A stretch of 64,000 nucleotides of DNA from Methylobacterium sp. NMS14P (GCF_028583545.1 NZ_CP087108.1:1-64000), one strand, 5' to 3'; counted from the first letter of the stretch, positions 34,451-43,500 are shown. Made by a program: numbers and translations. Notes: generated by a model not told the origin, from the letters alone.

Positions 34451-34876
34451 ATGCCGATCCGGCCCGAGCACCGCTTCTTCTACCCCATCGATTGGGCGCA
34501 GCTCTCGGCCGTGATCCGGTTCGGCCGGGCGAAAGGCTGCTGCGAGGGGTGCGGGCGGCCGCACGGGCGATTGGTCTACCACCTCGGCGACGGCCGTTGG
34601 TGGGATGCTGAAGCCGGCCGGTGGCGCGACGGTTGGGGCCGCCGGACCCGCGTAGGGTCGGGGACCGACATCCTCGGCCTCGCCCGTCAGACCCGGGTTA
34701 TCCTGGCGGCAGCCCACCGGGATCACGACACCTCGAACAACGCGGACGCCAATCTAGCGGCCTTCTGTCAGCGGTGCCACATGATCCACGATCGGCCCGA
34801 GCATCAGCGACGGCGATGGCGCACGCTGTTCCGGAGAAAGGCGCTCGGTGATCTTTTCGGCGGCCCCTACGCCTAG
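34451..34876 (+). CDS. HNH-endonuclease-like zinc protein, copy 2 of 3
   Basis: 141 residues from MPIRPEHRFF; the frame is open to 34388, but the family start and the conserved 5' element fix this ATG. Same C-x2-C (CCEGCGRPHGRL) and AAHRDHDTSNNADANLAAFC QRCHMIHDRPEH as copy 1; differences cluster in the middle (RRTRVGSGTDILGLARQTRV). The change of several residues while motifs are kept suggests selection for function. Confidence 0.75.
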   Translation: MPIRPEHRFFYPIDWAQLSAVIRFGRAKGCCEGCGRPHGRLVYHLGDGRWWDAEAGRWRDGWGRRTRVGSGTDILGLARQTRVILAAAHRDHDTSNNADANLAAFCQRCHMIHDRPEHQRRRWRTLFRRKALGDLFGGPYA

Positions 34877-34908
34877 CCTGCGAGTTCAAAACCGTGTTGT
34901 CTCTTGGA

Positions 34909-37122
34909 TTATCTGGATCCGCTTCGCCCTTTTATCACTGGCTCAACTGCCCAAGCGCCGCCTAAGCCGAAGCGTTCTGCAAACTCCTCTGCCGGCATCG
35001 GACGCCCGAACAGGTAGCCTTGTGCTGTCTCGCACCCCTTCGCGATCAGGCGGCGGCGCTGCTCCTCCGTCTCAACCCCTTCCGCGATGACGTCCAGACC
35101 GAAGCTGCGGCTCAGCGCTATGATCGCCCGCACGATCGCTGCATCCTGCGGGTCATCGCACAAGTTCTGCACGAAGCTGCGGTCGATCTTCAGCCGCGTC
35201 AGAGGAAACCGCTTGAGCAGACTGAGCGAGGCGTAACCCGTGCCGTAATCGTCGAACGCCACGCCGACACCCAACCACCGCAGGTCGCGCAAGGCATCGA
35301 CCAGCACCTCATCGTGGCGCAGGATGATGTTCTCGGTAATCTCAAGTTCCAGGTTCGCACCGGGCAATCCGGTCTTGACGAGAGCCCGGCTGACCGCCTC
35401 GGCGAGGTCGCCACGTGCGAACTGTGCCCCGAACAGGTTCACCCCGATCCGAAAATCGGGAGAGCCATTCTGACGCCAAGCCTCTGCCTGAGCGCAGGCC
35501 GTGTGGAGGACCCAGTTGCCGACCACCGCCGCGTGCGGGCCCGTCTCCAGCGTCGCCAGGAACGCGGCTGGCCCGATCAGTCCGTGATCCGGATGTCGCC
35601 AGCGGAGCAGCGCTTCTGCCCCGAGGAGTGTGCCGTCGGACAGCCGCACCTGCGGTTGATAGTGCAACTCGAACTCGTCGTGCTCGACGGCTCGACGGAG
35701 CCCATCGCGGCAGGTTCGCTCGCGTTGGGCAGCCTCGCGCAGGTCGGGCGTGAACAGGCGATGGCGGCCGCGACCGTCGGCTTTTGCCCGGTATAGTGCC
35801 GCATCCGCACAAGCCAGAAGATCTTCCGTGTCGTTGCTGTGGGCCGGACTCAAAGCGACGCCGACGCTGGCACTGAGGCGCAGCAGGTGATCTCCGACCG
35901 GGAACGGCTCAGACATGGCGTTCAGGATCGCTTCGGCCGACGCGACCGCGATGAGGGGGTTACCCACGTTGGGCAAAACGACTACGAACTCGTCACCGCC
36001 CAAGCGTGCCGCGACGGCGTCCGATCCGATGCAGGCTTGCACGCGCTCGGCCGTCTGGCGCAGCACCGCATCGCCGACGGCATGCCCGTGACCGTCGTTG
36101 ACGTCCTTGAACCCATCGAGATCGAGCATCAGCACCGCGGTGGGCAGCGTCGCAGCCAAGGCTGCCCCTAGCCGAGCGTGCAGGACGTCGCGGTTGAGCA
36201 GGCCGGTCAGCGCATCGTGGTGGGCGAGGCGGAACAAGCGGCCTTCGGTCGCGTGACGGTCGCTGACGTCGCGCGCAATCGCGCCGAAGGCTGCAGCCTC
36301 GCCCTCGCGCCACGTCGACAGTGACAACTCGATCGGAAACTCGTGGCCGTCCCGGCGACAGCCGAAAAGCTCGACAGTGCGGCCAATCAAGGGTCCAGGG
36401 ATGCCATCGGCAAGCCGACGCAGGCTGCCCTCATGACCACCGCGCATCCGTTCCGGCACGATCAGGTCGATATGTTGTCCGACCGCTTCGTCAGCGGCAT
36501 GGCCGAAGATGCGCGCCGCGGCGGCGTTCCAGAAGGTGATACGTCCGTGCTGGTCGGCGCAGATAATGCCATCGGGCGAGGTGCCAGCGATCTGCTCGAA
36601 CCGGTTCTGCGTGGCACGTCGTAAGACGTCAATGCGGCGCAACTCCAGTTGGTCGAGCACGAGGCGAGCGAGACTGGTCAGGACACGCTGATCGCTGGCT
36701 GTGAATGCAGGGCGCGGCTCGGAGCCGAGAAGGCAAAGCGTGCCGATCGCGTGTCCGTCACCGGTGCGCAATGGCGCACCCGCATAGAAACGGATGAATG
36801 GGTCGCCGGTGACCAGCGGGTTGTCGCGGAAGCGCAGATCGCGCGCCGCATCGAGAACGAAGAGGACGTCGTCTTGCAGGATGGTGCGCGCGCAGAACGC
36901 AACATCACGACCAGTCTCATTCAGCTCCAGACCGTGCTTGGCATGGAACACCTGACGATCGCGATCGACGAACGACACGAAGGCTACCGGCGCATCGAGC
37001 AGCTGGGCAGCTAGCTCGACGATGTTGGTAAGCGCAGGATCCGGGGCGGCCTCCAGGATGTCATGCTCGGCCAGCGCCTTCAGCCGACCCTCCTCGTCCG
37101 TCGATATCTGAATAGGTGACAC
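34909..37122 (-). CDS. GAF-PAS-GGDEF-EAL c-di-GMP protein
   Basis: A 737-residue cytoplasmic protein. GAF (~20-160) includes FCARTILQDD and GTLCLLGSEPRPAF; PAS (~170-290) includes GIICADQHGRITFWNAAAAR; GGDEF (~300-455) has the intact signature RLGGDEFVVVLP; EAL (~475-725) retains EALLRWRHP, the Asn of VNLFGAQF, ITENI, DDYGTGYASL, LKIDRSFV and AEGVET. Both a cyclase and a phosphodiesterase active site look complete. The usual inhibitory RxxD site before GGDEF is absent (CIGSD). It could set local c-di-GMP for the neighbouring chemoreceptors. Confidence 0.95.
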   Translation of the reverse strand: MSPIQISTDEEGRLKALAEHDILEAAPDPALTNIVELAAQLLDAPVAFVSFVDRDRQVFHAKHGLELNETGRDVAFCARTILQDDVLFVLDAARDLRFRDNPLVTGDPFIRFYAGAPLRTGDGHAIGTLCLLGSEPRPAFTASDQRVLTSLARLVLDQLELRRIDVLRRATQNRFEQIAGTSPDGIICADQHGRITFWNAAAARIFGHAADEAVGQHIDLIVPERMRGGHEGSLRRLADGIPGPLIGRTVELFGCRRDGHEFPIELSLSTWREGEAAAFGAIARDVSDRHATEGRLFRLAHHDALTGLLNRDVLHARLGAALAATLPTAVLMLDLDGFKDVNDGHGHAVGDAVLRQTAERVQACIGSDAVAARLGGDEFVVVLPNVGNPLIAVASAEAILNAMSEPFPVGDHLLRLSASVGVALSPAHSNDTEDLLACADAALYRAKADGRGRHRLFTPDLREAAQRERTCRDGLRRAVEHDEFELHYQPQVRLSDGTLLGAEALLRWRHPDHGLIGPAAFLATLETGPHAAVVGNWVLHTACAQAEAWRQNGSPDFRIGVNLFGAQFARGDLAEAVSRALVKTGLPGANLELEITENIILRHDEVLVDALRDLRWLGVGVAFDDYGTGYASLSLLKRFPLTRLKIDRSFVQNLCDDPQDAAIVRAIIALSRSFGLDVIAEGVETEEQRRRLIAKGCETAQGYLFGRPMPAEEFAERFGLGGAWAVEPVIKGRSGSR

Positions 37123-37206
37123 GCTGGGCCTCGATCGGGGATGAGTCTACGGTTTGAGGGATCCTCGAAGACGGCTGGCCTCTGAGGCAGCGAGAGAGGC
37201 TTCGTG

Positions 37207-37500
37207 CTAGGTCGTGGATGGATAGGCCTGCGCGATTACGCCGAGCCGCGTGAGGGCTGCAGCCAGGCGACGGAGGTTGTCGCGAAAAGCCTCGGGCAAT
37301 GTGTCGAGTGGCAAGACTGCCCAGTTGATCTCCTGCTCAAGGTCGCGGCTCAGCTGCTGCAACGAGAGCCCGAGCGCCCTGATCTGTGCCCAGCGCGGGC
37401 CCAGATCCACGTTGGCTGAAAAGGCTTGTTCCAGAGCCTTGACGAGGCGCTCAGCACCTTCGTGGTTGAACCTGTGTGGCAGCGGGTGAACCTCGGCCAT
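37207..37500 (-). CDS. Chemoreceptor-companion protein, copy 2
   Basis: 97 residues from MAEVHPLPHRFNHEG, starting seven bases after the receptor stop. VKALEQAFSANVDLGPRWAQ followed by IRALGLSLQQLSRDLEQEI is homologous to the 31167-31493 product. Predicted all-helical. Strong linkage to chemoreceptors in two places makes a receptor-related job likely. Confidence 0.75.
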   Translation of the reverse strand: MAEVHPLPHRFNHEGAERLVKALEQAFSANVDLGPRWAQIRALGLSLQQLSRDLEQEINWAVLPLDTLPEAFRDNLRRLAAALTRLGVIAQAYPSTT

Positions 37501-37507
37501 CGCCGCC

Positions 37508-39223
37508 TCACGCTGCACGCACTGTGGCGAGGAAGCGCCCGACCTCGGCCGAGAGGTGCTCGGACTGGCGCGACAGCTCCGAGGCCGCCCCGAGCACCTG
37601 GCTAGCGGCCGCGCCGGTCTCCTCGGCTGCGCCTGCCACGCCCGCGATGTTGCCGGTCACCTCGCCGGTGCCCATCGCCGCCTGGCTGACGTTGCGCACG
37701 ATCTCCTGGGTTGCCGCGCCCTGCTGCTCGACCGCGGCCGCGATCGAGGCCGCGACCGCGTTGATCTCGCGGATCCGCCCGGTGATCCCGGCAATCGACG
37801 TGACGGCCTGACCGGTCGAGGTCTGGATCTGTGCGATCTGCCCCGAGATCTCGTTCGTGGCCTTAGCGGTCTGCTCAGCGAGCGCCTTCACCTCGGAGGC
37901 GACGACGGCGAAGCCTTTACCAGCCGCTCCAGCACGAGCAGCTTCGATAGTGGCATTCAGCGCCAGCAGGTTGGTCTGGCCGGCGATGGTCGAGATCAGC
38001 CCGACCACGTCGCCGATGCGCGCCACCGCTGCGCTCAGTTCCTGAACGAGTGCGCCGGTCTGGTCTGCCTCGTGGACGGCACGCTGGGCCAATTCGGCCG
38101 AGCCGCTGACCTGCCGGCCAATCTCTTGGACGGACGAACCCAACTCCTCGGCGGCAGCGGCCACGGTGTTGACGTTGGAGGCGGCCTCCTCGGCGGCGGC
38201 AGCCACCATAGTCGACTGAGTGGCCGTCTCGGTGGCTGTGGCGGTCATGGTCTGCGCGGTGGCCTGCAGCTCGGTGGCTGAGGACGACACCATGCCGATG
38301 ATGCCGCCGACCGCGGCCTCGAACCCGTCGGCCATTTGGCGCATGCCGGCCTTGCGCTGTTCCTCGGCGGCGAGTCGTGCCTGGGCAGTCTCCGCCTCCA
38401 GCGCACGGGTGCGGATCAGGTTGTCCTTGAACACCTGCACAGCGGCCGCCATCGCACCGATCTCGTCGCGTCGGGCGCGGTAAGGCACCTCGGCTTCTGA
38501 GTTGCCGCCGGCGAGCACACCCATCGTCACCGTCATGGTCTGGATCGGACGGGAAATGCGCAAAAGGCCGATGACAGCGGCGCCACAAGCGGCCAGCACC
38601 GCTAGAGCAACAGCGACGTAGGCGGCCATCGTGGCGGCATCAGCCTCGGCCATGGCAGCGTTGGCATCCTTGCGCGCGCCCTCCTCATTCAGGGTGATGT
38701 CATGGGCTAGGTCAGCTCGCGCTTCATCGTAGAGCTTCACGGCATCCGGTCCGCTCATCGCTGCGAGTGCCGCGGCCTGCTGTCCGGCCTCCATCAGGCG
38801 GCGCATCTCGGCATCGACCCGCTGGAACTGGCTCCAAGCCGCCGCGAAGGCCTCATAGACCGCACGTTCCTCGGATGAGGCGATCTGCGGCTCGTAGATC
38901 TTACGGGCTTGGGCAAGCTTGTCGTGAGTGGCAGCGAGATTGGCCTCATTACTGGACAGATGGGCCGGTGTGTCGGACAGGCTGAGCAGGCGCAGTTGCT
39001 TGATACGGACCTCGGATGCAGCTTCTCTCACTGCACCCAAGGCGACGACGGAAGGTAGCCAGTTCGTGGCAACTTCCCTGACGCTGTGACGGATGCCTGT
39101 GAGCTTGAGGATCGAGAGCGCGCCTTGCCCCGCGGTGATGAGAGCGAGCAGGCCAAAGGCGCCCACGAGCGTCGCCTTGATTGTCAGGCGCGGACGGACC
39201 AGGGCGGTTTGGGAAGAAGCCAT
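37508..39223 (-). CDS. Methyl-accepting chemotaxis protein 2
   Basis: 571 residues from [13 protein letters not shown] (GGGGAC upstream). Membrane segments at ~18-38 and ~195-220 enclose a helical 4HB-type sensor domain with many Ala/Glu residues. HAMP follows, then the signalling domain with [20 protein letters not shown]. The C-terminal end is the same as that of receptor 1, with synonymous codon differences. The CtrA box 39388-39402 lies ~165 bp upstream. Companion gene downstream. Confidence 0.95.
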   Translation of the reverse strand: MASSQTALVRPRLTIKATLVGAFGLLALITAGQGALSILKLTGIRHSVREVATNWLPSVVALGAVREAASEVRIKQLRLLSLSDTPAHLSSNEANLAATHDKLAQARKIYEPQIASSEERAVYEAFAAAWSQFQRVDAEMRRLMEAGQQAAALAAMSGPDAVKLYDEARADLAHDITLNEEGARKDANAAMAEADAATMAAYVAVALAVLAACGAAVIGLLRISRPIQTMTVTMGVLAGGNSEAEVPYRARRDEIGAMAAAVQVFKDNLIRTRALEAETAQARLAAEEQRKAGMRQMADGFEAAVGGIIGMVSSSATELQATAQTMTATATETATQSTMVAAAAEEAASNVNTVAAAAEELGSSVQEIGRQVSGSAELAQRAVHEADQTGALVQELSAAVARIGDVVGLISTIAGQTNLLALNATIEAARAGAAGKGFAVVASEVKALAEQTAKATNEISGQIAQIQTSTGQAVTSIAGITGRIREINAVAASIAAAVEQQGAATQEIVRNVSQAAMGTGEVTGNIAGVAGAAEETGAAASQVLGAASELSRQSEHLSAEVGRFLATVRAA

Positions 39224-39387
39224 GACGCGCAGGTCCCCTTTCAAGAGGTCCAACCCATGTCTGCCCGGCCCCTGTGCTGAGAGCACACGAGCGGCTGCGC
39301 AGCCACACGGGCAAAGATGAGGACTTGGTCAGTGGGCACGTTATGCGTGCTCCCCACCACAAGTTACCAGAAGCTGCGCTTAAGTTA

Positions 39388-39402
39388 TTAATTAGGTGTT
39401 AA
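39388..39402. promoter_or_regulatory. Perfect CtrA-type box TTAA-N7-TTAA
   Basis: TTAATTAGGTGTTAA has the exact full-site spacing for CtrA, in an AT-rich stretch upstream of the chemoreceptor 37508-39223. CtrA is known to control motility and chemotaxis genes in Alphaproteobacteria; a CtrA paralogue is encoded at 20137-20838. AT-rich stretches give such matches by chance more often, so this is supportive rather than conclusive. Confidence 0.55.
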
Positions 39403-39483
39403 TGGACCAACCTCATGGAGAGAAGCGTCCGGAATAGAACATGATTTAGATTACATTCGGACTCGCTTTGCAATGCATTGAAC

Positions 39484-39975
39484 CTAACTCACATTATATT
39501 CCGCGCTGAATACGCCCAGTTCACGTAGGGCGCCGGTAAACGAGTCGTTACTTAGGTCGGCAGGCTCATAGCGGCCCGCTTGGCCCGAGGCTGGCCGTCC
39601 GAGCCGCCGCGTAACCTCTCGTTCGAAAGCGATGAACGCGAACACCTTGCCAAGGGGATCCTGACACGGTCGGCAGTCGAGCTCGACGCGGTACTTGGTA
39701 CCGTCAGCGCGGTAGTTGGTGAGATAGCCCTGAAAGCGGTCGCCGCCCGCAAGAGCGCGGTGAAAGGCGTCGAGGGCAGTCCGCCGGGTTTCCTTCCCCT
39801 GCATGAACCGTGGGCTTTGTCCGACGAGGTCATTTGGATCGCGGCCAGTGAGCTGCCCAAAGGCAGGGTTGGCATAGAGGATCGTCGGACCGGGCCGCGT
39901 GAGATCGGCGTTTGTGACGACAACGCCCACCGGAGCATCGTGCAGGAAGACGCGGACAAACTCGACGATCGTCAT
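39484..39975 (-). CDS. LOV-like PAS protein lacking the flavin-binding cysteine
   Basis: A 163-residue single-PAS protein. NADLTRPGPTILYANPAFGQ followed by LTGRDPNDLVGQSPRFMQGK and NYRADGTKYRVELDCRPCQD have the LOV layout, but where LOV domains have G-x-N-C-R-F-L-Q-G, this protein has GQSPRFMQG: Pro55 replaces the photo-adduct cysteine. Blue-light adduct formation is therefore unlikely, though flavin binding or protein interaction remains possible. No output domain. Confidence 0.85.
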   Translation of the reverse strand: MTIVEFVRVFLHDAPVGVVVTNADLTRPGPTILYANPAFGQLTGRDPNDLVGQSPRFMQGKETRRTALDAFHRALAGGDRFQGYLTNYRADGTKYRVELDCRPCQDPLGKVFAFIAFEREVTRRLGRPASGQAGRYEPADLSNDSFTGALRELGVFSAEYNVS

Positions 39976-40034
39976 CCCGATGCCGGCTCTCTCATCGCGT
40001 CACCTGTTCGGCATATCAGTCCAGCCACTTGCAC

Positions 40035-40868
40035 CTAACGCATAGCGCTGCCCGCCATACCACCCGTAAGAATTTTCGCATGGTCTGATCGGTCGAGGTC
40101 GCCCGCTGCCCCTCGGCAGCCTTCTTTCGGTTCCGCTGGCCTCGTTTTCCCCAGATCTGGAACCTTAGTAGGCGTGCTGGTTACGCTTTTGACCCCTCCC
40201 CCCTGAGAGGTGGGGCCGTGACGCCCCTTCCCCTGCGCGGGGGTAGGCCGGGCAGCATCCCCCTTTCGGGCCAACCGGATCCAGGCGAGCCACTCCGGGC
40301 TGAGGATGCGGATCACGTTGGTGTCGTTGCGGAAACCGGTGATCTGGCGCTCCTCGACCGTCAGAAGGCCGAGCTGCCGTGCCTCACGGATGGCGTTCTT
40401 CACCGTCGAGCGGCACACGCCTGCCACAGCGGCCATGTTCTCGATCGACAGGCGGCAGTCCTTCCGCCGGGCGACCTCGGCCGCCACGAGGCTGAGGACC
40501 GCCTGCTCGGCTAGGGTGAAGCGGGCTGCGATGGCCGGAGGGAGCCGTCCAGAGGCCGCCCAGCGCCGACGGCGCTCCATTGAGGCATCCGTGCGAGGGC
40601 GCGAGCCGACGGCCCTCCTGACGGCTTGTAACAATTTCCGGGGATCGGCTGTTCCCTCCCCGGCGCCAGTTCCTGTTGGGTTCGGGCTCTGTCCGGGCCT
40701 AGGGCTGCTTTCGGATAATGTCCGCCCCTCAATGAGAACGGACAGCTCCTCGGCCTCGCCCTCCGTGATCTGGCCCTCCCCGTAGGCGCGCCAAAGCAGC
40801 GCCGTTACCTTCGGCAGAGTGAGTCGGGTGGCCGCCTCGATCGCGCGGCGGATCTCGTCTGCGAACAC
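40035..40868 (-). CDS. HTH protein, candidate plasmid replication initiator
   Basis: A 277-residue protein. The N-terminus MFADEIRRAIEAATRLTLPK and a linker rich in Pro/Gly precede SRPRTDASMERRRRWAASGR. The core LAEQAVLSLVAAEVARRKDC followed by SIENMAAVAGVCRSTVKNAI and LGLLTVEERQ is a winged HTH of the type found in plasmid initiator-like proteins. The C-terminus is basic and disordered and ends with GCRGAAGDLD, shared with the truncated paralogue at 56996-57460. A perfect DnaA box lies 12 bp upstream of the start. An initiator role is inferred. Confidence 0.65.
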   Translation of the reverse strand: MFADEIRRAIEAATRLTLPKVTALLWRAYGEGQITEGEAEELSVLIEGRTLSESSPRPGQSPNPTGTGAGEGTADPRKLLQAVRRAVGSRPRTDASMERRRRWAASGRLPPAIAARFTLAEQAVLSLVAAEVARRKDCRLSIENMAAVAGVCRSTVKNAIREARQLGLLTVEERQITGFRNDTNVIRILSPEWLAWIRLARKGDAARPTPAQGKGRHGPTSQGGGVKSVTSTPTKVPDLGKTRPAEPKEGCRGAAGDLDRSDHAKILTGGMAGSAMR

Positions 40869-40875
40869 GTATTTC

Positions 40876-40894
40876 GGCCCTTATCCACAGGGCC
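40876..40894. promoter_or_regulatory. DnaA box inside an inverted repeat (candidate origin element)
   Basis: GGCCCTTATCCACAGGGCC contains TTATCCACA, the perfect DnaA box, between GGCCCT and AGGGCC arms. It is 8-26 bp upstream of the candidate initiator gene. A second hairpin GCGCAC-GCT-GTGCGC follows at about 40910-40924. Iterons were not seen. Confidence 0.55.
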
Positions 40895-41248
40895 ACAGAG
40901 GGACGTTCGGCGGCGCACGCTGTGCGCTCCGTTCAAGACAAGCCGATATCGTTGCGGGAATTGGCGTTCCCGCTTGACGCCAGGGGCGTCTTCATGGCTT
41001 GTGGGGATTGGAAAAGCGGCCCCACAGGCCATCTCGATTTTCGACGGGCTCCTCGTTTGGCGACGGGGGGCCCGTTGGCTTTTCAGGGTCCTACTGCGGC
41101 GGTTGCTCTCCTGAATGGCCGGCTCACGACTCGCCGAGGCGAGCATGGCCGTGACCGCCCATGTCGGCTGGGGCGCACGGTTAAGTCAACGTTGGCGGTT
41201 TATCAGGGAGAAGCGGCGGCACAACGGATCGAGCGAAAGGCTGCGGGT
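40895..41248. other. Intergenic region between initiator-like and AraC genes
   Basis: About 350 bp, divergent promoters expected for the flanking genes; contains the 40910 hairpin and G-rich tracts, no gene supported. A frame open from 40922 joins the AraC gene but has no conserved sequence. Confidence 0.4.
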
Positions 41249-42349
41249 ATGAGCCAAGCTCCCGAGCGGCCGGCAGAACAGGGGTTCGAACTTGACGTCC
41301 CTGACGTCGGCGATCCCGTGCCGTGTTTTGGCTTCCAAGCCGATACGATGAGTCCTGAGGATAACGCGGCGGCTTGGCGCGAGGCGGTCGGCACCCTGTT
41401 CGAGGTCGACGAACTCGCGTGGGGCGAGCTTGGCCCCTTCCGCGCCGATCTCGTCAGCTACGCGCTCGGACCGGTCGTGTTGGGGGCCACACGAGCTAGC
41501 AGCCAGCGCTTCCGCCGGACGCCGGAAACCATCGCTCGCAGTGGCGTCGATCATGTCATCGTCCAGCTCTACACCAGCGGTGGCTACGATGGGGTTGCCG
41601 GAAACCGACCTATGCAGGTCCGGGCAGGAGATATCTGCGTCTTCGATCTGGCTCAGACACTTGAGACCCGTGCGACGGCATTCGCGAACGTGACGCTGGT
41701 CATTCCCCGCCCACGGATGGAGGCCTGCCTTTCGCATCCCGAGGCGCTGCACGGTCTCGTCCTGCCTGGCACGAACGTCGCGGCTGCCTTGATCGGTCGG
41801 CATCTCCAGGCCCTGATCGAATTGGCACCGGCGATGACGCTTGCGGATTGCGCACCCGTCATCGAGGGGTCGGTCGGGCTGATCGCGGCTTGCCTGCGCG
41901 CTGAGATGGATCCCCCCGACAGCAGGGCGGTTGCGGGGGAAGCAGATCTGCTAATCCGCATCAAACGACAGATCGAGGGGCATCTTGGTGATCCGGGCCT
42001 ATCCGGTGCATCGGTCGCTCGGCACTTCGGCCTGTCCCGCTCCACCCTCTACAGATTGTTCACCCCCTACGGCGGCGTCGCTGCCTACGTGCGCAGCCGG
42101 CGGCTACACCGGGCCTTCTTCGAGCTGACCGCACCGGGCGCCCGGGTCAAGGAAGTCGCACGGCGCTGGCAGTTGGGTTCCAGCGAGGTGTTCAACCGCT
42201 CCTTCAAGGCGGCTTACGGCATCACGCCGAGGATGGCGCGGTCGGCTTCGGCGCTCGCGGCGGAGGGGCGGCACGCCAATGACGACGCGCCGAGGTCTCA
42301 ACTCTCGAGATGGATGCGGAGCATGGGGGCGCCATCGCGGACGCCGTAA
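41249..42349 (+). CDS. AraC-family transcriptional regulator, copy 3
   Basis: 366 residues from MSQAPERPAEQGFELDVPDV; AAAGG and the position of conserved sequence support this start. N-terminal AraC-binding-like domain with TSGGYDGVAGNRPMQVRAGD and VTLVIPRPRMEACLSHPEAL; HTH part with GLSRSTLYRLFTPYGGVAAY and LGSSEVFNRSFKAAYGITPR. Same subfamily as 3185-4192 and 22240-23322. Divergent from the candidate replication gene. Confidence 0.9.
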   Translation: MSQAPERPAEQGFELDVPDVGDPVPCFGFQADTMSPEDNAAAWREAVGTLFEVDELAWGELGPFRADLVSYALGPVVLGATRASSQRFRRTPETIARSGVDHVIVQLYTSGGYDGVAGNRPMQVRAGDICVFDLAQTLETRATAFANVTLVIPRPRMEACLSHPEALHGLVLPGTNVAAALIGRHLQALIELAPAMTLADCAPVIEGSVGLIAACLRAEMDPPDSRAVAGEADLLIRIKRQIEGHLGDPGLSGASVARHFGLSRSTLYRLFTPYGGVAAYVRSRRLHRAFFELTAPGARVKEVARRWQLGSSEVFNRSFKAAYGITPRMARSASALAAEGRHANDDAPRSQLSRWMRSMGAPSRTP

Positions 42350-42462
42350 CATGGAATGCCAGCCAGGATGATCCAGATTGTCAAGCCGAAGGGTTGATCT
42401 TGCGCAATCGATCTAGGATGACGCGCTGATCCCAAACATGAGGATCGAGTGATCAAAACCCG

Positions 42463-42936
42463 GTGGTAAACGAAGTGACACAAGAAAACGAAGCACTTAG
42501 CTCCAGTTTCATCGAACTAGCTGGCGATATTGTCGCCGCCTACGTTTCCAACAATTCGGTGCCCCTATCAGAGCTTCCGAGTCTCATTCAGAGCGTGCAC
42601 GATGCAGTTCGCGGCCTGACTTCTGGTAGTATGTCGGGTCCGACCGCTGCAACGATCGAGGTCGAGAAGCCGAGCGCGGGCCAGATCCGCAAGTCGGTTC
42701 GCGATGACGGGATCGTCAGCTTCATCGACGGCAAAGCTTACAAGACGCTGAAGCGCCACCTGACCAGCCACGGCCTGGATCCGAAGAGCTACCGCGACCG
42801 CTACGGCCTGCCGGCCGACTATCCGATGGTCGCCCCGAGCTACGCCGAGCGGCGTTCCGCCCTCGCCAAGGCGATCGGACTAGGCCAGCCCGGCGCCATG
42901 GCCCGTAGCGAGCGGAAAGGCCGTAAAGCCGGCTGA
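42463..42936 (+). CDS. Ros/MucR-family regulator lacking the zinc-finger cysteine
   Basis: A 157-residue protein with an N-terminal MucR-type helical region (SSSFIELAGDIVAAYVSNNS, VPLSELPSLIQSVHDAVRGL) and a DNA-binding part VSFIDGKAYKTLKRHLTSHG and YGLPADYPMVAPSYAERRSA. In canonical MucR the segment reads ICLEDG; here the Cys is Ser (VSFIDG), so zinc cannot be bound in the usual way. Some Rhizobiales Ros/MucR proteins also lack zinc yet bind DNA. It may regulate exopolysaccharide or motility genes as elsewhere. Confidence 0.85.
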   Translation: MVNEVTQENEALSSSFIELAGDIVAAYVSNNSVPLSELPSLIQSVHDAVRGLTSGSMSGPTAATIEVEKPSAGQIRKSVRDDGIVSFIDGKAYKTLKRHLTSHGLDPKSYRDRYGLPADYPMVAPSYAERRSALAKAIGLGQPGAMARSERKGRKAG

Positions 42937-43173
42937 CGTTGAAGATCCTGAAGCAGCCGCGAGCTACTGTTTGGGCGCTCGAAAGCGACCATTGTCACGG
43001 CGCCGGACTCGGCCACATCGCGTCCCGTCGGCCGCTCGACCCCGCTAGGATTTAAGGCCACGGGCAGGAGAGCGGCCGACATCACCAGTGCAAGCCGATA
43101 CGCAACGTGGCTCGGCCGAGACATTGCCGCGAACCGGTTGCGGTCAGGTGAACGACACGGCAACCTTGCTGCT

Positions 43174-43500
43174 ATGATCCGGTCCGAGCTTATCGCCCGC
43201 ATCGCCGAGCAGAACCCGCACCTCTACGCGAAGGATGTCGAGGCGGTCGTAGACGCCATCCTCGGCCGGATCGGCGATGCTCTGGCGGACGGCGATCGCG
43301 TCGAACTGCGCGACTTCGGCATGTTCAGCGTCCGAGAGCACGAGGCCCGTTCCGGCCGGAACCCGCACACAGGTGCCGTGGTAGCGGTCCCGGCCAGAAC
43401 GCGCGTCCACTTCAAGCCGAGCAAGGCCATGCGAGCGCGACTCAACCTCGAGAGGGCCGACTCCGATCGGGAAGCGAAGCGGATCCTGCGCGCCTCGTGA
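43174..43500 (+). CDS. HU/IHF-family DNA-binding protein (IHF-beta-like)
   Basis: 108 residues from MIRSELIARIAEQNPHLYAK. VDAILGRIGDALADGDRVEL then RDFGMFSVREHEARSGRNPH, TGAVVAVPARTRVHFKPSKA match IhfB/HU including the beta-arm with RNPxTG. A C-terminal extension of ~15 residues is charged. Nucleoid-associated proteins of this kind are frequent on plasmids. Confidence 0.9.
   Translation: MIRSELIARIAEQNPHLYAKDVEAVVDAILGRIGDALADGDRVELRDFGMFSVREHEARSGRNPHTGAVVAVPARTRVHFKPSKAMRARLNLERADSDREAKRILRAS

Noticed and set aside
35020..35796. 258-aa plus-strand frame opposite the GGDEF-EAL gene
   Set aside because: Antisense to intact catalytic domains, no recognisable domain of its own.
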